DNA of 14,562 bases from Bacteroidota bacterium (GTDB lineage Bacteria > Bacteroidota > Bacteroidia > Bacteroidales > Marinifilaceae). The stretch covers positions 1 through 14,562 of the forward strand of contig JAEXFF010000130.1 of NCBI GenBank assembly GCA_023400335.1, in the 5' to 3' direction. A model generated the notes under the pieces. That model searched no databases, was not told the DNA's origin, and worked only from the letters and a program-made list of their open reading frames with translations. Of this stretch, positions 1 to 6,649 are shown in pieces. Numbering within the stretch: position 1 is the first letter of the stretch; each line of letters opens with the position of its first letter. The position numbers were made by a program, and so were the translations under genes.

Positions 1-570
1 CGATACGCTTTGAAAAGCATCTGCCAGGGGCACGGTAATAATCAGCGCCAGAGAAGTTCCTAAACGTGCAGTGGCCATTTCCAATCCCATGGCTAATGCC
101 ATTTCTTTACCTTTAAACCATTTCACAATGATTTTAGAAACGGTGATACCGGCTGTTTCTACCCCTACGCCAAAAATGGCATACCCCAATCCGGCAACGA
201 TCACCTGCGAGTTAATACCGAAAATTTGTCCTCCTAACGGAAATAAATCCGAAATGGCATAGTATTTAATTCCTGCACCGATTACCATCAGGAAACAAGC
301 TCCCAATCCTGTAAACCGGACACCCATTTTATCCAATATAATACCGCCGAAAATCAGCATCAGCAAAAAGACGTTAAACCAGCCGTAGGCGCTTGTAAAA
401 ATCCCGTAATCTGTACTATCCCATAAAAGTTGGGCTTCCAGCATCGGTTTCAATGGAGCCATTACGTCTGTTAAAAAGTAGCCGCACAACATAGTGAATG
501 CGACTACTGCCAGAGCCGACCAACGGGCTACAGCAGAATCTCTTAATGTTTGATGTATCTTTTCGATCAT
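1..570 (-). CDS. MFS transporter, N-terminal part (3' end beyond window)
   Basis: The frame is open from an ATG at 570 to the left edge: 190 codons without a stop, beginning MIEKIHQTLRDSAVARW. Hydrophobic segments follow at about residues 16-35, 55-78, 84-103, 115-140 and 165-185. A GxxLDKMGVRFTG stretch around residues 76-88 matches the MFS loop 2-3 signature (G-x-x-x-D-K/R-x-G-x-R). The protein looks like the NarK/MFSD1-like carriers common in Bacteroidales; the substrate cannot be read from the sequence. The fragment is about half of a usual 400-430 residue MFS protein. It is divergent from the CDF gene at 707, with a good Bacteroidota promoter in the gap. I see no frameshift in the visible part. 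Confidence 0.85.
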   Translation of the reverse strand, partial: MIEKIHQTLRDSAVARWSALAVVAFTMLCGYFLTDVMAPLKPMLEAQLLWDSTDYGIFTSAYGWFNVFLLMLIFGGIILDKMGVRFTGLGACFLMVIGAGIKYYAISDLFPLGGQIFGINSQVIVAGLGYAIFGVGVETAGITVSKIIVKWFKGKEMALAMGLEMATARLGTSLALIITVPLADAFQSVS

Positions 571-611
571 GATTGAATATGTTTATTAGTTAAATTATCC
601 AGCAAGACAGC

Positions 612-642
612 CAAAGTTAAAAGAAATATATGATATTGCAAT
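612..642 (-). promoter_or_regulatory. Bacteroidota-type promoter for the MFS gene
   Basis: On the minus strand a perfect TAnnTTTG box (TAACTTTG, 612-619) lies 19 bases downstream of ATTG (639-642), close to the TTTG -33 element. Transcription would begin near 605, giving a leader of about 35 bases before the ATG at 570. Sequence match only. Confidence 0.5.
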
Positions 643-706
643 AAAGTTTAAGGGTTTTAAAAATATTAAAAACGATTTTTTATACCTTTTAAAGGAGCAT
701 CTTCGT

Positions 707-1699
707 ATGTGGGGTATGAGGGAAGATCGGATTAAAATAAAGGTACAAAAGCAGATTGTGACGGTTTCCGTGCTATTATTGTGCGGAAAATTTTTTGCTT
801 TCCTGATCACGAATTCAGTGGGTATTTTGACAGATGCTTTGGAAAGTATTGTAAATGTCGTCGCCGGACTGATCAGTTTGTACAGCTTGAATGTGGCTGC
901 AAAACCCCGGGACGTAGATCATCCTTTTGGACATGGGAAGGTCGAATTGATTTCTGCTTCTATAGAGGGAATTTTAATCTTTTTAGCGGGTTTGGCTATT
1001 ATTTACGAAGGCATAAGACGTTTGTTTTATCCTTCGCTTTTGGAAAAGTTGGATGTAGGTATTATTCTGGTGGCTCTGGCCGGATTGGTAAATTATCTGT
1101 TGGGCTGGTATAGTATACGCATTGGAAAGAAATACGACTCCATTGCTTTGGTTGCCGGAGGAAAACATTTGCAATCTGACACCTATTCTTCCATCGGTCT
1201 GGTCAGCGGTTTACTTTTGCTGTACTGGACCGGAATAGCCCGGATTGATAGTACTTTAGCACTTATTTTTGGTTTTATAATTGTACGCACGGGCATTCTT
1301 ATTTTACGTAAGACAATAGCCAATCTGATGGATAAAGCCGATATGAAATTACTGAAATATATTTTGGGTTTACTTGTCATAAACCGGAGAGAAGACTGGA
1401 TCGATATCCGGGACGTAAAGATACTGAAATATGGAAATGCTTATTTTATTGACTGTAACCTGACTTTGCCCTGGTATTATAATATCCGGAAAGGACATGC
1501 CGTATGTACGGAAGTCGGAAAAGTAATAGCTGAAAAATTTCCGGAACACATCCGGCTGAATATTCATACCGATCCTTGCAAAGAAGACCAGTGCCCTTAT
1601 TGTATGCTGACAGACTGCGGTTATCGCCTGCATTCTTTTGTGGATAGAAAAGAATTTACGCTCGGGAAAATTACAGAAGCAGAAGAAACTATTGTTTGA
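707..1699 (+). CDS. Cation diffusion facilitator (CDF) family metal efflux protein
   Basis: The 330-residue length fits CDF proteins (about 300-330). These are homodimeric inner-membrane antiporters that expel divalent metals (Zn, Fe, Mn, Co or Ni) in exchange for protons. Visible features: TM segments over about residues 14-32, 36-60, 82-102, 115-137, 160-176 and 184-203; the HPFGHGK motif (72-78); the TM5 metal-site HxxxD (H154, D158); and a cytoplasmic C-terminal domain from about 210. In TM2, where FieF has DxxxD, this protein has E46 and N50, so metal preference cannot be inferred from FieF. The tail holds C291, C296, C299 and C304, a possible extra metal site. The ATG at 707 is preferred because GGAG (694-697) is 9 bases upstream; the ATG at 716 would be spaced 18. 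The gene is convergent with rubrerythrin. Confidence 0.93.
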   Translation: MWGMREDRIKIKVQKQIVTVSVLLLCGKFFAFLITNSVGILTDALESIVNVVAGLISLYSLNVAAKPRDVDHPFGHGKVELISASIEGILIFLAGLAIIYEGIRRLFYPSLLEKLDVGIILVALAGLVNYLLGWYSIRIGKKYDSIALVAGGKHLQSDTYSSIGLVSGLLLLYWTGIARIDSTLALIFGFIIVRTGILILRKTIANLMDKADMKLLKYILGLLVINRREDWIDIRDVKILKYGNAYFIDCNLTLPWYYNIRKGHAVCTEVGKVIAEKFPEHIRLNIHTDPCKEDQCPYCMLTDCGYRLHSFVDRKEFTLGKITEAEETIV

Positions 1700-1702
1700 A
1701 AT

Positions 1703-1727
1703 TTTCCCCGGATTGTTACCGGGGAAA
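1703..1727. terminator. Shared hairpin between the CDF and rubrerythrin genes
   Basis: TTTCCCCGG (1703-1711) and CCGGGGAAA (1719-1727) form a perfect 9-bp stem with a 7-base loop. TATTTTCTTT follows on the plus strand, so it should terminate the CDF gene. The minus-strand tail is less U-rich but may also serve rubrerythrin. Confidence 0.7.
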
Positions 1728-1745
1728 TATTTTCTTTCCCAATGA

Positions 1746-2318
1746 TTAATAATTATTCTTTTTGGGTTCGAAGTAAGCTTGAGGATGCTCACAGGCCGGG
1801 CATTTCATCGGGGCTTTTTTGCCCTTGATAACATAACCGCAATTCCGGCATTGCCATTCTATTTCCTCTTCTCTTTCAAAAACTTTACCTTCGGTTACGC
1901 GGCCTAAAAGTGTACGGTAACGGGCTTCGTGTTCCGCTTCTACTTTAGCAATTTGTTTGAATGTATTGGCAATCTGAGGAAAACCTTCCTCTTGTGCAAT
2001 CCTGGCAAATTCCGGGTATAGATCCGCCCATTCTTCATTTTCACCTTCAGCAGCTGCTTTCAGATTCTCGGCTGTTGTCCCGATAACTCCGGCAGGATAG
2101 GATGCCGTGATTTCTACCATACCGCCTTCCAGGTATTTAAAAAACTTTTTTGCATGTTCTTTTTCCTGTTCTGCCGTTTCCATAAAAACACCGGCGATTT
2201 GTTCATATCCTTCTTTTTTAGCTACACTGGCAAAAAATGTGTAACGGCTCCGGGCTTGTGATTCACCTGCAAATGATTTTAACAGGTTTTGTTCTGTTTT
2301 AGTTCCTTTGATACTCAT
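1746..2318 (-). CDS. rbr: Rubrerythrin (NADH peroxidase-type, C-terminal rubredoxin domain)
   Basis: Rubrerythrin reduces hydrogen peroxide in the cytoplasm of anaerobes, taking electrons through its rubredoxin-like domain. The 190-residue length matches classical rubrerythrins. The N-terminal four-helix ferritin-like domain (1 to about 145) carries the di-iron ligands at the expected spacing: E19, E52, H55, E93, E96, E127 and H130. The C-terminal domain has CxxC at 157/160 and CxxC at 173/176, binding one FeS4 iron. All key residues are present, so it should be active. It is monocistronic, with its own promoter at 2363-2394 and convergent to the CDF gene. Bacteroidota rubrerythrins are commonly linked to oxidative-stress control, but no OxyR-type operator was identified here. 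Confidence 0.97.
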   Translation of the reverse strand: MSIKGTKTEQNLLKSFAGESQARSRYTFFASVAKKEGYEQIAGVFMETAEQEKEHAKKFFKYLEGGMVEITASYPAGVIGTTAENLKAAAEGENEEWADLYPEFARIAQEEGFPQIANTFKQIAKVEAEHEARYRTLLGRVTEGKVFEREEEIEWQCRNCGYVIKGKKAPMKCPACEHPQAYFEPKKNNY

Positions 2319-2362
2319 AATTCGATTATTAATTATTTAGACACACCTCTCAATTGACATTG

Positions 2363-2394
2363 CAAGTATACAAGGATTCTATTTATAAAACAAA
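2363..2394 (-). promoter_or_regulatory. Rubrerythrin promoter
   Basis: On the minus strand TTTG (2391-2394) is followed after exactly 20 bases by TATACTTG (2363-2370), one mismatch from TAnnTTTG. Spacing and position, about 45 bases before the ATG, fit the Bacteroidota -33/-7 promoter. Confidence 0.6.
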
Positions 2395-2741
2395 TCTTTA
2401 TTTTTTATAAGATTATAGTTTTTTTCGATAGAACTGCCTTCGGAAGTATACCTGTTTCCGGAATATTCTCTTTTAAAACTGGCAAAAAAGTGTTTCAAAA
2501 AGATGTGCAAAGATAACGCAAACTGATTAAATTCAAATAGTTATATAAGCTATTTCTTAGCCAGATACGGGAAATAAAGTTAAATAACGCATATTTGGGA
2601 GTGAGTTGCTTTACTTATCCGTTACTTTATCCAATTTGCCTGATTATTGAATGTAAAGTATTAAATTTCAGTATATTGCATTATTATACATAACTTCAAA
2701 TAGCTCAATGCTCAATAATTTTGTAATTAAAAAAATGAGTT
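2395..2741. other. AT-rich non-coding stretch with short direct repeats
   Basis: No gene is visible here. TTACTTATCC (2611-2620) and TTACTTTATCC (2622-2632) are adjacent direct repeats about 110 bases upstream of the integrase remnant. They could be relics of recombinase arm-type sites; this is inference from position only. Confidence 0.35.
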
Positions 2742-3062
2742 ATGAGCAGTACATTTTCAGTGTTATTTTACACTAAGAATCAATTGGTTAAAAATGGTAG
2801 AGTACCTGTAATGAGGCGTATAACCATCAATAAAACTATAACTTGTTTTAGCTGTAAAAAGGAGGTGTCCCTGACCTTATGGGATGTTAAGGCTAATAGG
2901 GCGAAAGGGAAATCCGAAGAGGACCTGCAAAAACTTATACATATAGAACTGAGATACAAACGTCAACGGGCGATGCGTGACATGTTACTTTTCATGTGCT
3001 TCACAGGCCTTGCCTTTGCTGATTTGAAAGCAATCCGGTCACCTTGCACTTTTGTAAAGTAA
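2742..3062 (+). pseudogene. Tyrosine recombinase of conjugative-transposon type, internally deleted and truncated
   Basis: The N-terminal part (about residues 1-57) matches the arm-binding domain of Bacteroidota CTn integrases (STFSVLFYTK, VPVMRRITIN, FSCKK, LWDVKANRAKGKS). At about residues 58-62 it jumps directly into the start of the catalytic domain (LRYKRQRAMRDMLLFMCFTGLAFADLKAI). About 100 residues of core-binding domain are therefore missing, and everything after residue 98, including the HxxR/H and catalytic Tyr motifs, is gone. Family members are about 400 residues; this frame is 106. The TGL motif is followed by A where most tyrosine recombinases have Arg, a substitution known from IntDOT-like enzymes. 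The product cannot be catalytic. The likely history is deletion within a mobile-element integrase followed by IS damage. Confidence 0.85.
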
Positions 3063-3073
3063 CCGTACACTTT
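3038..3073. repeat. Tandem imperfect 15-mers with 21-bp period (possible IS21-type end)
   Basis: GTCACCTTGCACTTT (3038-3052) and GTAACCGTACACTTT (3059-3073) match at 12 of 15 positions with a 21-base period. Such repeats occur in the ends of IS21-family elements. They lie exactly between the integrase remnant and the regulator remnant, so they may mark the end of a lost IS. Family assignment is a guess. Confidence 0.4.
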
Positions 3074-3101
3074 CTGTAATCCCGCTGTCGAAAACTGAAT
3101 G

Positions 3102-3188
3102 TTATTTGATTATGTGATATTTCTTTAGCTTTTCATAAAAGGTAATACGGCTTATATTCAATAGTTCTGCAGCTTTGGAACGGTTATT
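3102..3188 (-). pseudogene. C-terminal Fis-type HTH tail of an NtrC-family (sigma-54) regulator
   Basis: Reading the minus strand from about 3188 to the TAA at 3102-3104 gives 28 codons starting NNRSKAAELLNISRITFY. This matches the conserved last helix-turn-helix of sigma-54-dependent response regulators (G-N-x-S-K-A-A-E-L-L-x-I-S-R-x-T-F/L-Y-x-K-L-K-K-Y). The receiver and AAA+ domains that should precede it are absent: upstream the sequence changes directly into transposase coding sequence in another frame, with the junction between about 3188 and 3205. It is therefore a relic, probably left when an IS-mediated deletion removed the rest of the gene. The tail match is strong for its length. 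Confidence 0.7.
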
Positions 3189-3189
3189 C

Positions 3190-3406
3190 CCCGCCCTTTC
3201 AGACGTTTGCTGCGAAAGTCGTTGATGCTACGGAAGTCAGGAATCTGACGACCGTTAAGCCAAATAAAATGAATATTCTCCGTTAACTGCTGAGCGATCT
3301 TGCGGCTGGAATAAAGGTTGTTAAGATATCCGTAAAGCAGGATTTTTAACAGCATCCGGGGATAGTAAGCGCTCGTTCCGCCTCCCTTGTATTCACTCAG
3401 AAGATC
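3190..3406 (-). pseudogene. Transposase N-terminal fragment (IS1182-like, DUF772-type)
   Basis: The minus frame between about 3406 and 3190 reads SEYKGGGTSAYYPRMLLKILLYGY, then YSSRKIAQQL, ENIHFIWLNG and PDFRSINDFRSKRLKG. This is the conserved N-terminal region of IS1182-like DDE transposases (YHPRMLLK, SSRKIE, F.WL.G...PDFRTI..FR). Only about 70 of some 450-500 residues remain. The 5' side is cut by the palindrome at 3407-3454 and the 3' side runs into the NtrC-type tail at about 3190-3205. An open frame continues through both junctions (3158-3436), but those ends are not transposase sequence. It is non-functional. Confidence 0.8.
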
Positions 3407-3454
3407 TGAAGTGCACCCCAAAAGTTTTATGTCCAACTTTTGGAGTGCACTTCA
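3407..3454. repeat. 48-bp palindrome resembling two abutted IS ends
   Basis: TGAAGTGCACCCCAAAAGTT (3407-3426) pairs with 3435-3454 at 19 of 20 positions (mismatch 3417/3444), leaving an 8-base spacer. The ends run TG...CA, and the GTGCACCCCAAAAGTT core resembles terminal repeats of IS3-family elements. The simplest reading is an IS reduced to its two ends, or a minimal MITE. It could also act as a hairpin at the end of the ansB transcript, but no U-run follows it on the minus strand. Confidence 0.65.
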
Positions 3455-3508
3455 TAATTGGACAGCCTCTTTTTTAGCGCTTATCTGTAAATGTGTCCCG
3501 GGGTTGTT

Positions 3509-4570
3509 TTAATAAGTATTGAAATAAGATTGGATGAGTTGCGGATTTTGGGTACGGGTCAGAGCCAGCATAAGAAGGATGCGGGCTTTTTGCGGGTTGA
3601 GTTCCTGGGAGGCAATAAAACCGTATACCGAGTCATCAATTTCTGCTTCCGGGGTGGTAGGACCGGTAGGAACACGGCTGGAGCGTACCACCAGAATACC
3701 GTTACGGCTAGCTTCGGTCAGACCGGGAAGCAGGTTTTTGTGAATATTCCCGTTTCCTACACCGGCATGAACGATACCCCGATAATTATGGGCGATCAGG
3801 GCATCGAGGGCTTCCGGTTCTACGTTGGAATAGCTGTAGAGGATACCGACTTTCGGGAGCTGATTCAGATCCGTCACGTCGAAGACAGATTGAGTGGTGT
3901 GTAATTTGTCGGTGCTTTGGTTATAGTGAACTTTGCCATTGAATACATAACCCAGCGGTCCGGAGTCGGGGGCCTGAAATGCCTGAACGTCGATGGTATT
4001 CATTTTTGTGGCGGCATGAGCGCCGAGAATGCTGCCGTTCATGACGATCGTCACACCCCGCCCGGCGGATTCCGGCGAGCCGGCTGTGACTACGGCGTTA
4101 TAAAGGTTTAACGGCCCGTCGGCACTCAGGGAGGTGGAAGGACGCATGGCTCCTACTAGTACGACGGGTTTGTCGCTTTTCAATACGAGATTCAGGAAAA
4201 AAGCCGTCTCTTCCATGGTGTCTGTGCCGTGGGTAATAACCACTCCGTCGACGTCCGGACGTTTGAGTAACGTATTTAGATAATGGGCTAACTGTAGCCA
4301 TATTTCGTCCGTCATGTCCTGGGATCCTATTTTAACGATCTGTTCGCCTGTGATGTGGGCTATCTTTTGTAATTCCGGTACAGCATCGATGAGGTCTTTA
4401 ACGGCTACTTGTCCGGCTGTATAGGCCGTACCGGTCGCACTGCTCCCGCTGCCGGCAATCGTGCCTCCAGTGGCTAAAATGTGAATGTTGGGCAACTTTT
4501 GTGCAAGGCTTTGTGAAAAAAGCAGGAGGGCCGGAACAAGAAGCAGGAAAAGGAATCTGAGTGTTTTCAT
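3509..4570 (-). CDS. ansB: Type II L-asparaginase, exported
   Basis: The enzyme hydrolyses L-asparagine to L-aspartate and ammonia. The 353 residues begin with a signal peptide (MKTLRFLFLLLVPALLLFSQSLA, cleavage probably near A23/Q24), placing it in the periplasm. The mature part starts like E. coli AnsB (LPNIHILATGGTIAG). Catalytic residues are all visible: T37 (AnsB T12), flexible-loop Y50 (Y25), T116 and D117 in THGTDT (T89, D90), and K189 (K162). The C-terminal domain is complete to NTY. It lies 54 bases downstream of the C4-dicarboxylate carrier with no terminator between, so the two are probably cotranscribed. Codons from about 206 to 330 are repeated in inverted orientation at 8647-9019. 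This copy appears intact and functional. Confidence 0.97.
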   Translation of the reverse strand: MKTLRFLFLLLVPALLLFSQSLAQKLPNIHILATGGTIAGSGSSATGTAYTAGQVAVKDLIDAVPELQKIAHITGEQIVKIGSQDMTDEIWLQLAHYLNTLLKRPDVDGVVITHGTDTMEETAFFLNLVLKSDKPVVLVGAMRPSTSLSADGPLNLYNAVVTAGSPESAGRGVTIVMNGSILGAHAATKMNTIDVQAFQAPDSGPLGYVFNGKVHYNQSTDKLHTTQSVFDVTDLNQLPKVGILYSYSNVEPEALDALIAHNYRGIVHAGVGNGNIHKNLLPGLTEASRNGILVVRSSRVPTGPTTPEAEIDDSVYGFIASQELNPQKARILLMLALTRTQNPQLIQSYFNTY

Positions 4571-4624
4571 CGTGAATGTCGGTTTAGTTCGTTAGTAATC
4601 GTGTATTTCTGTTTTTCTGTAGGA

Positions 4625-5938
4625 TCAGAATATCAGTTTTACTAGCATGAGTCCGGTTGTTACCGATACCAATGTCGCTATCAGTCCGGGCATCATGAAA
4701 GAATGATTGAGTACGTATTTCCCGATCCGGGTCGTTCCGGTACGGTCGAAATTGATGGCTGCGACGACGGTCGGGTAATTGGGGATGAAAAAATAACCGT
4801 TGACGGCAGGGAACATGGCGATCAGTAAATAGGGAGAGATGCCCAAAGCAATGCCGAGAGGCATAAATGCGCGGACGGTAGCGGCTTGGCTGTACAGGAG
4901 AATGGACATGACGAACAGGGCGATCCCGAACAGCCAGGGCATTTGTGTGACAATGCCTTCGATGGATGTTTTCAGGGCGATCATATTGCCTTGCAGAAAC
5001 GTATCTCCCATCCAGGCAATTCCGAAAATAGCGACGACGGCTTGCATCCCGGCGGAGAATACGCTGCCTTGAGCTGCTTTCAGGCCGTTGGCTTTGGTGA
5101 AAAGCAGGATCAGGGCTGCTGCCGAGAGCATCAGGATTTCGATAATAGCGGCCATACCGACAGTTACTGTGTTGCCGTCGATGATATGGGTAGGACGCAA
5201 GTTATCGAAAGAACCGAATACAACTATAAAGATGGTTGCTAAAATGAAGATGATAACGGAAATTGCTGCCTGGCGTTTGTTGTGTATATCTTTTAATTCG
5301 TAATGAGCATCGTCCAGCAGACCTTCCCGTAAACGTCTTTGGTATTCGGGATCGTCAGTCAGGTTTTTCCCTACCCGCAAGGAGTAAAGCGCTCCCAGGA
5401 ATACGCCGAATAGGGTAGCGGGTATGGTAATCATCAGAATTTGCAAGAGCGATACTTCGAATCCTGCCAATAAACCCAGTAAGGCGACTGTCGCTGCGGA
5501 GATCGGGCTGGCGGTGATGGCTTGCTGGGAAGCAATGACGGCGATTCCCAGCGGACGTTCCGGCCGTATCTTGGTTTCCCTCGCCACTTCCGCAATAACG
5601 GGTAATACGGAGTAGGCGACATGCCCGGTGCCGGCGACGAAGGTAAAAAGATAGGTCACCAAAGGACTGAGCAGGGTGATCCGGGACGGATGCTTTCTGA
5701 GCAGATGTTCGGCTCCTTTTACCATCAGGTCCAGTCCGCCGGCAGCTTGCATACAGGCTGCGGCAGTGATTACCGCTACGATCATCAGCATCACGTCGAT
5801 GGGAGGCGAAGTAGGTTGCAGACCGAATACAAAAGTCAGTATTCCCAGGCCAATGCCACCCATAACCCCTAAACCGATACCTCCAAGACGGGCACCTACG
5901 ATAATGGCAGTCAAAACAAAAACGAGTTGTAATAACAT
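4625..5938 (-). CDS. dcuB: Anaerobic C4-dicarboxylate transporter (DcuA/DcuB family)
   Basis: The protein is an inner-membrane exchanger for aspartate, fumarate, malate and succinate, used in fumarate respiration. From the ATG at 5938 it has 437 residues, matching E. coli DcuA (433) and DcuB (446). Hallmarks: MLLQLVFVLT at the N-terminus, GGIGLGVMGGIGL (19-31), PPIDVMLMI, LLRKHPSRI, VAGTGHVAYSVLP, IRPERP and ASQQAITASPISAATV, followed by about ten membrane segments. A longer frame from a TTG at 5974 adds 12 polar residues, but that codon overlaps a perfect -7 box (5972-5979), so the ATG is preferred. Downstream ansB makes aspartate in the periplasm, a natural substrate for this exchanger. DcuA and DcuB cannot be separated by eye. 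Confidence 0.94.
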   Translation of the reverse strand: MLLQLVFVLTAIIVGARLGGIGLGVMGGIGLGILTFVFGLQPTSPPIDVMLMIVAVITAAACMQAAGGLDLMVKGAEHLLRKHPSRITLLSPLVTYLFTFVAGTGHVAYSVLPVIAEVARETKIRPERPLGIAVIASQQAITASPISAATVALLGLLAGFEVSLLQILMITIPATLFGVFLGALYSLRVGKNLTDDPEYQRRLREGLLDDAHYELKDIHNKRQAAISVIIFILATIFIVVFGSFDNLRPTHIIDGNTVTVGMAAIIEILMLSAAALILLFTKANGLKAAQGSVFSAGMQAVVAIFGIAWMGDTFLQGNMIALKTSIEGIVTQMPWLFGIALFVMSILLYSQAATVRAFMPLGIALGISPYLLIAMFPAVNGYFFIPNYPTVVAAINFDRTGTTRIGKYVLNHSFMMPGLIATLVSVTTGLMLVKLIF

Positions 5939-5971
5939 AGGAATGCTTTTAGATTCTTGTTTTTGTACAGC

Positions 5972-5979
5972 CAAAAGTA
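5972..5979 (-). promoter_or_regulatory. -7 box for the dcu-ansB operon
   Basis: TACTTTTG on the minus strand is a perfect TAnnTTTG. No clear TTTG lies at the -33 distance. A start near 5965 would give a leader of about 27 bases to the ATG at 5938, and it argues against the TTG start at 5974. Confidence 0.5.
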
Positions 5980-6062
5980 TAAAAATGTTTCAGATTAAAG
6001 AACTGTATTTTTCAGATAGAAAGAAAATTGGTAAAATAGCCCCAAAGCTTCGTCCCTGTGGG

Positions 6063-6326
6063 CTACATCAACGCCTTGTCACCTTCAATAAAACAATCCC
6101 ACGCCAGCGTTCGTATAGCCGTCACCTCCTCTTTCTTTGAAGCTGCCATAAATTTGCTGAATTAAGGAAAAGTCGGTTTTGACATATAATACTCTTTCTC
6201 CCCGTTATCCACATCCCCGAACACCACCATAGCATGTACCTTGCGCAGATTCTTTTCCTCTTTCAGTTTCGACACTCTTTTCTTAATCAGAGCTTTCTGC
6301 TCCATCGTAAGATTTTTCTCTTCCAT
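6063..6326 (-). pseudogene. Small conjugative-element-type protein broken by an in-frame stop
   Basis: From the ATG at 6326 the frame gives 54 codons (MEEKNLTMEQKALIKKRVSK..., then VVFGDVDNGEKEYYMSKPTFP), reaches TAA at 6162-6164, and continues in the same frame for 32 more codons (FSKFMAASKKEEVTAIRTLA, WDCFIEGDKALM) to TAG at 6063. The parts together resemble short proteins of about 95-105 residues found in Bacteroidota conjugative elements, with the pattern VVxGDxDxGEKEYYVGYFxxPxFxxFSKxM...KDExxAMRTLAxDCFxxGDxxLV. Compared with that pattern, about four residues after EYY are missing and the C-terminus is cut short. The recollection of the family is from memory and the function is unknown. 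It is probably debris of the same element as the integrase at 2742. Confidence 0.6.
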
Positions 6327-6649
6327 TCTTTTTGTATTTTAAGTTACGAAAAAAGATAATAGTTTTTAACACCTTATCGGCGACACTAGTGCTTTTTGTT
6401 TACTGATAATTTCATTATAAGCTCTCTAATACCTGCGTCCAATTCTGCTTCAAGACAAAACAACTCTTTTATATTCCCATTTTATGTTCTTATATTATTA
6501 ACTTTACAATCGATAAACATAGTAATAAACTTTTTTTAATTTCAGCTCTAAAAAAACGAATAATATAAAATATAGATTATTGCCTTTATATTCAATAATT
6601 ACAAAACTATACCCTAATAATAACGAAAGAATAAATAAAATATTATTAA
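6327..6649. other. AT-rich non-coding stretch upstream of the ABC pair
   Basis: No start-bearing gene is seen. The stretch is very AT-rich, especially after about 6460. I found no convincing TAnnTTTG/TTTG pair to serve the ABC genes, so their promoter is unidentified. Confidence 0.4.

Noticed and set aside
1370-1792. 140-codon minus frame overlapping the CDF gene end
   Set aside because: It overlaps the convincing CDF gene and the terminator, and has no recognisable domain.
2611-2632. Direct repeats as a CRISPR-like array
   Set aside because: Only two 10-11 base units with one base between; no spacers.
3491-3904. 137-codon plus frame opposite ansB (also its copy at 8737-9024, minus)
   Set aside because: It recurs only because the ansB sequence is duplicated; it is antisense to a clear enzyme gene.
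6038-6066. TAGCCC/GGGCTA hairpin as dcu-side regulator
   Set aside because: Six-base arms with a 17-base loop; too weak and not clearly placed to serve any gene.
5676-6140. 154-codon plus frame opposite the dcu start
   Set aside because: It is a shadow of the dcu gene extended into the intergenic region; composition Ile/Thr/Pro-rich and no motif.
6395-6485. 31-codon minus frame NGNIKELFCLEAELDAGIRE...
   Set aside because: It has no start codon and no family match I can name; too short to support.
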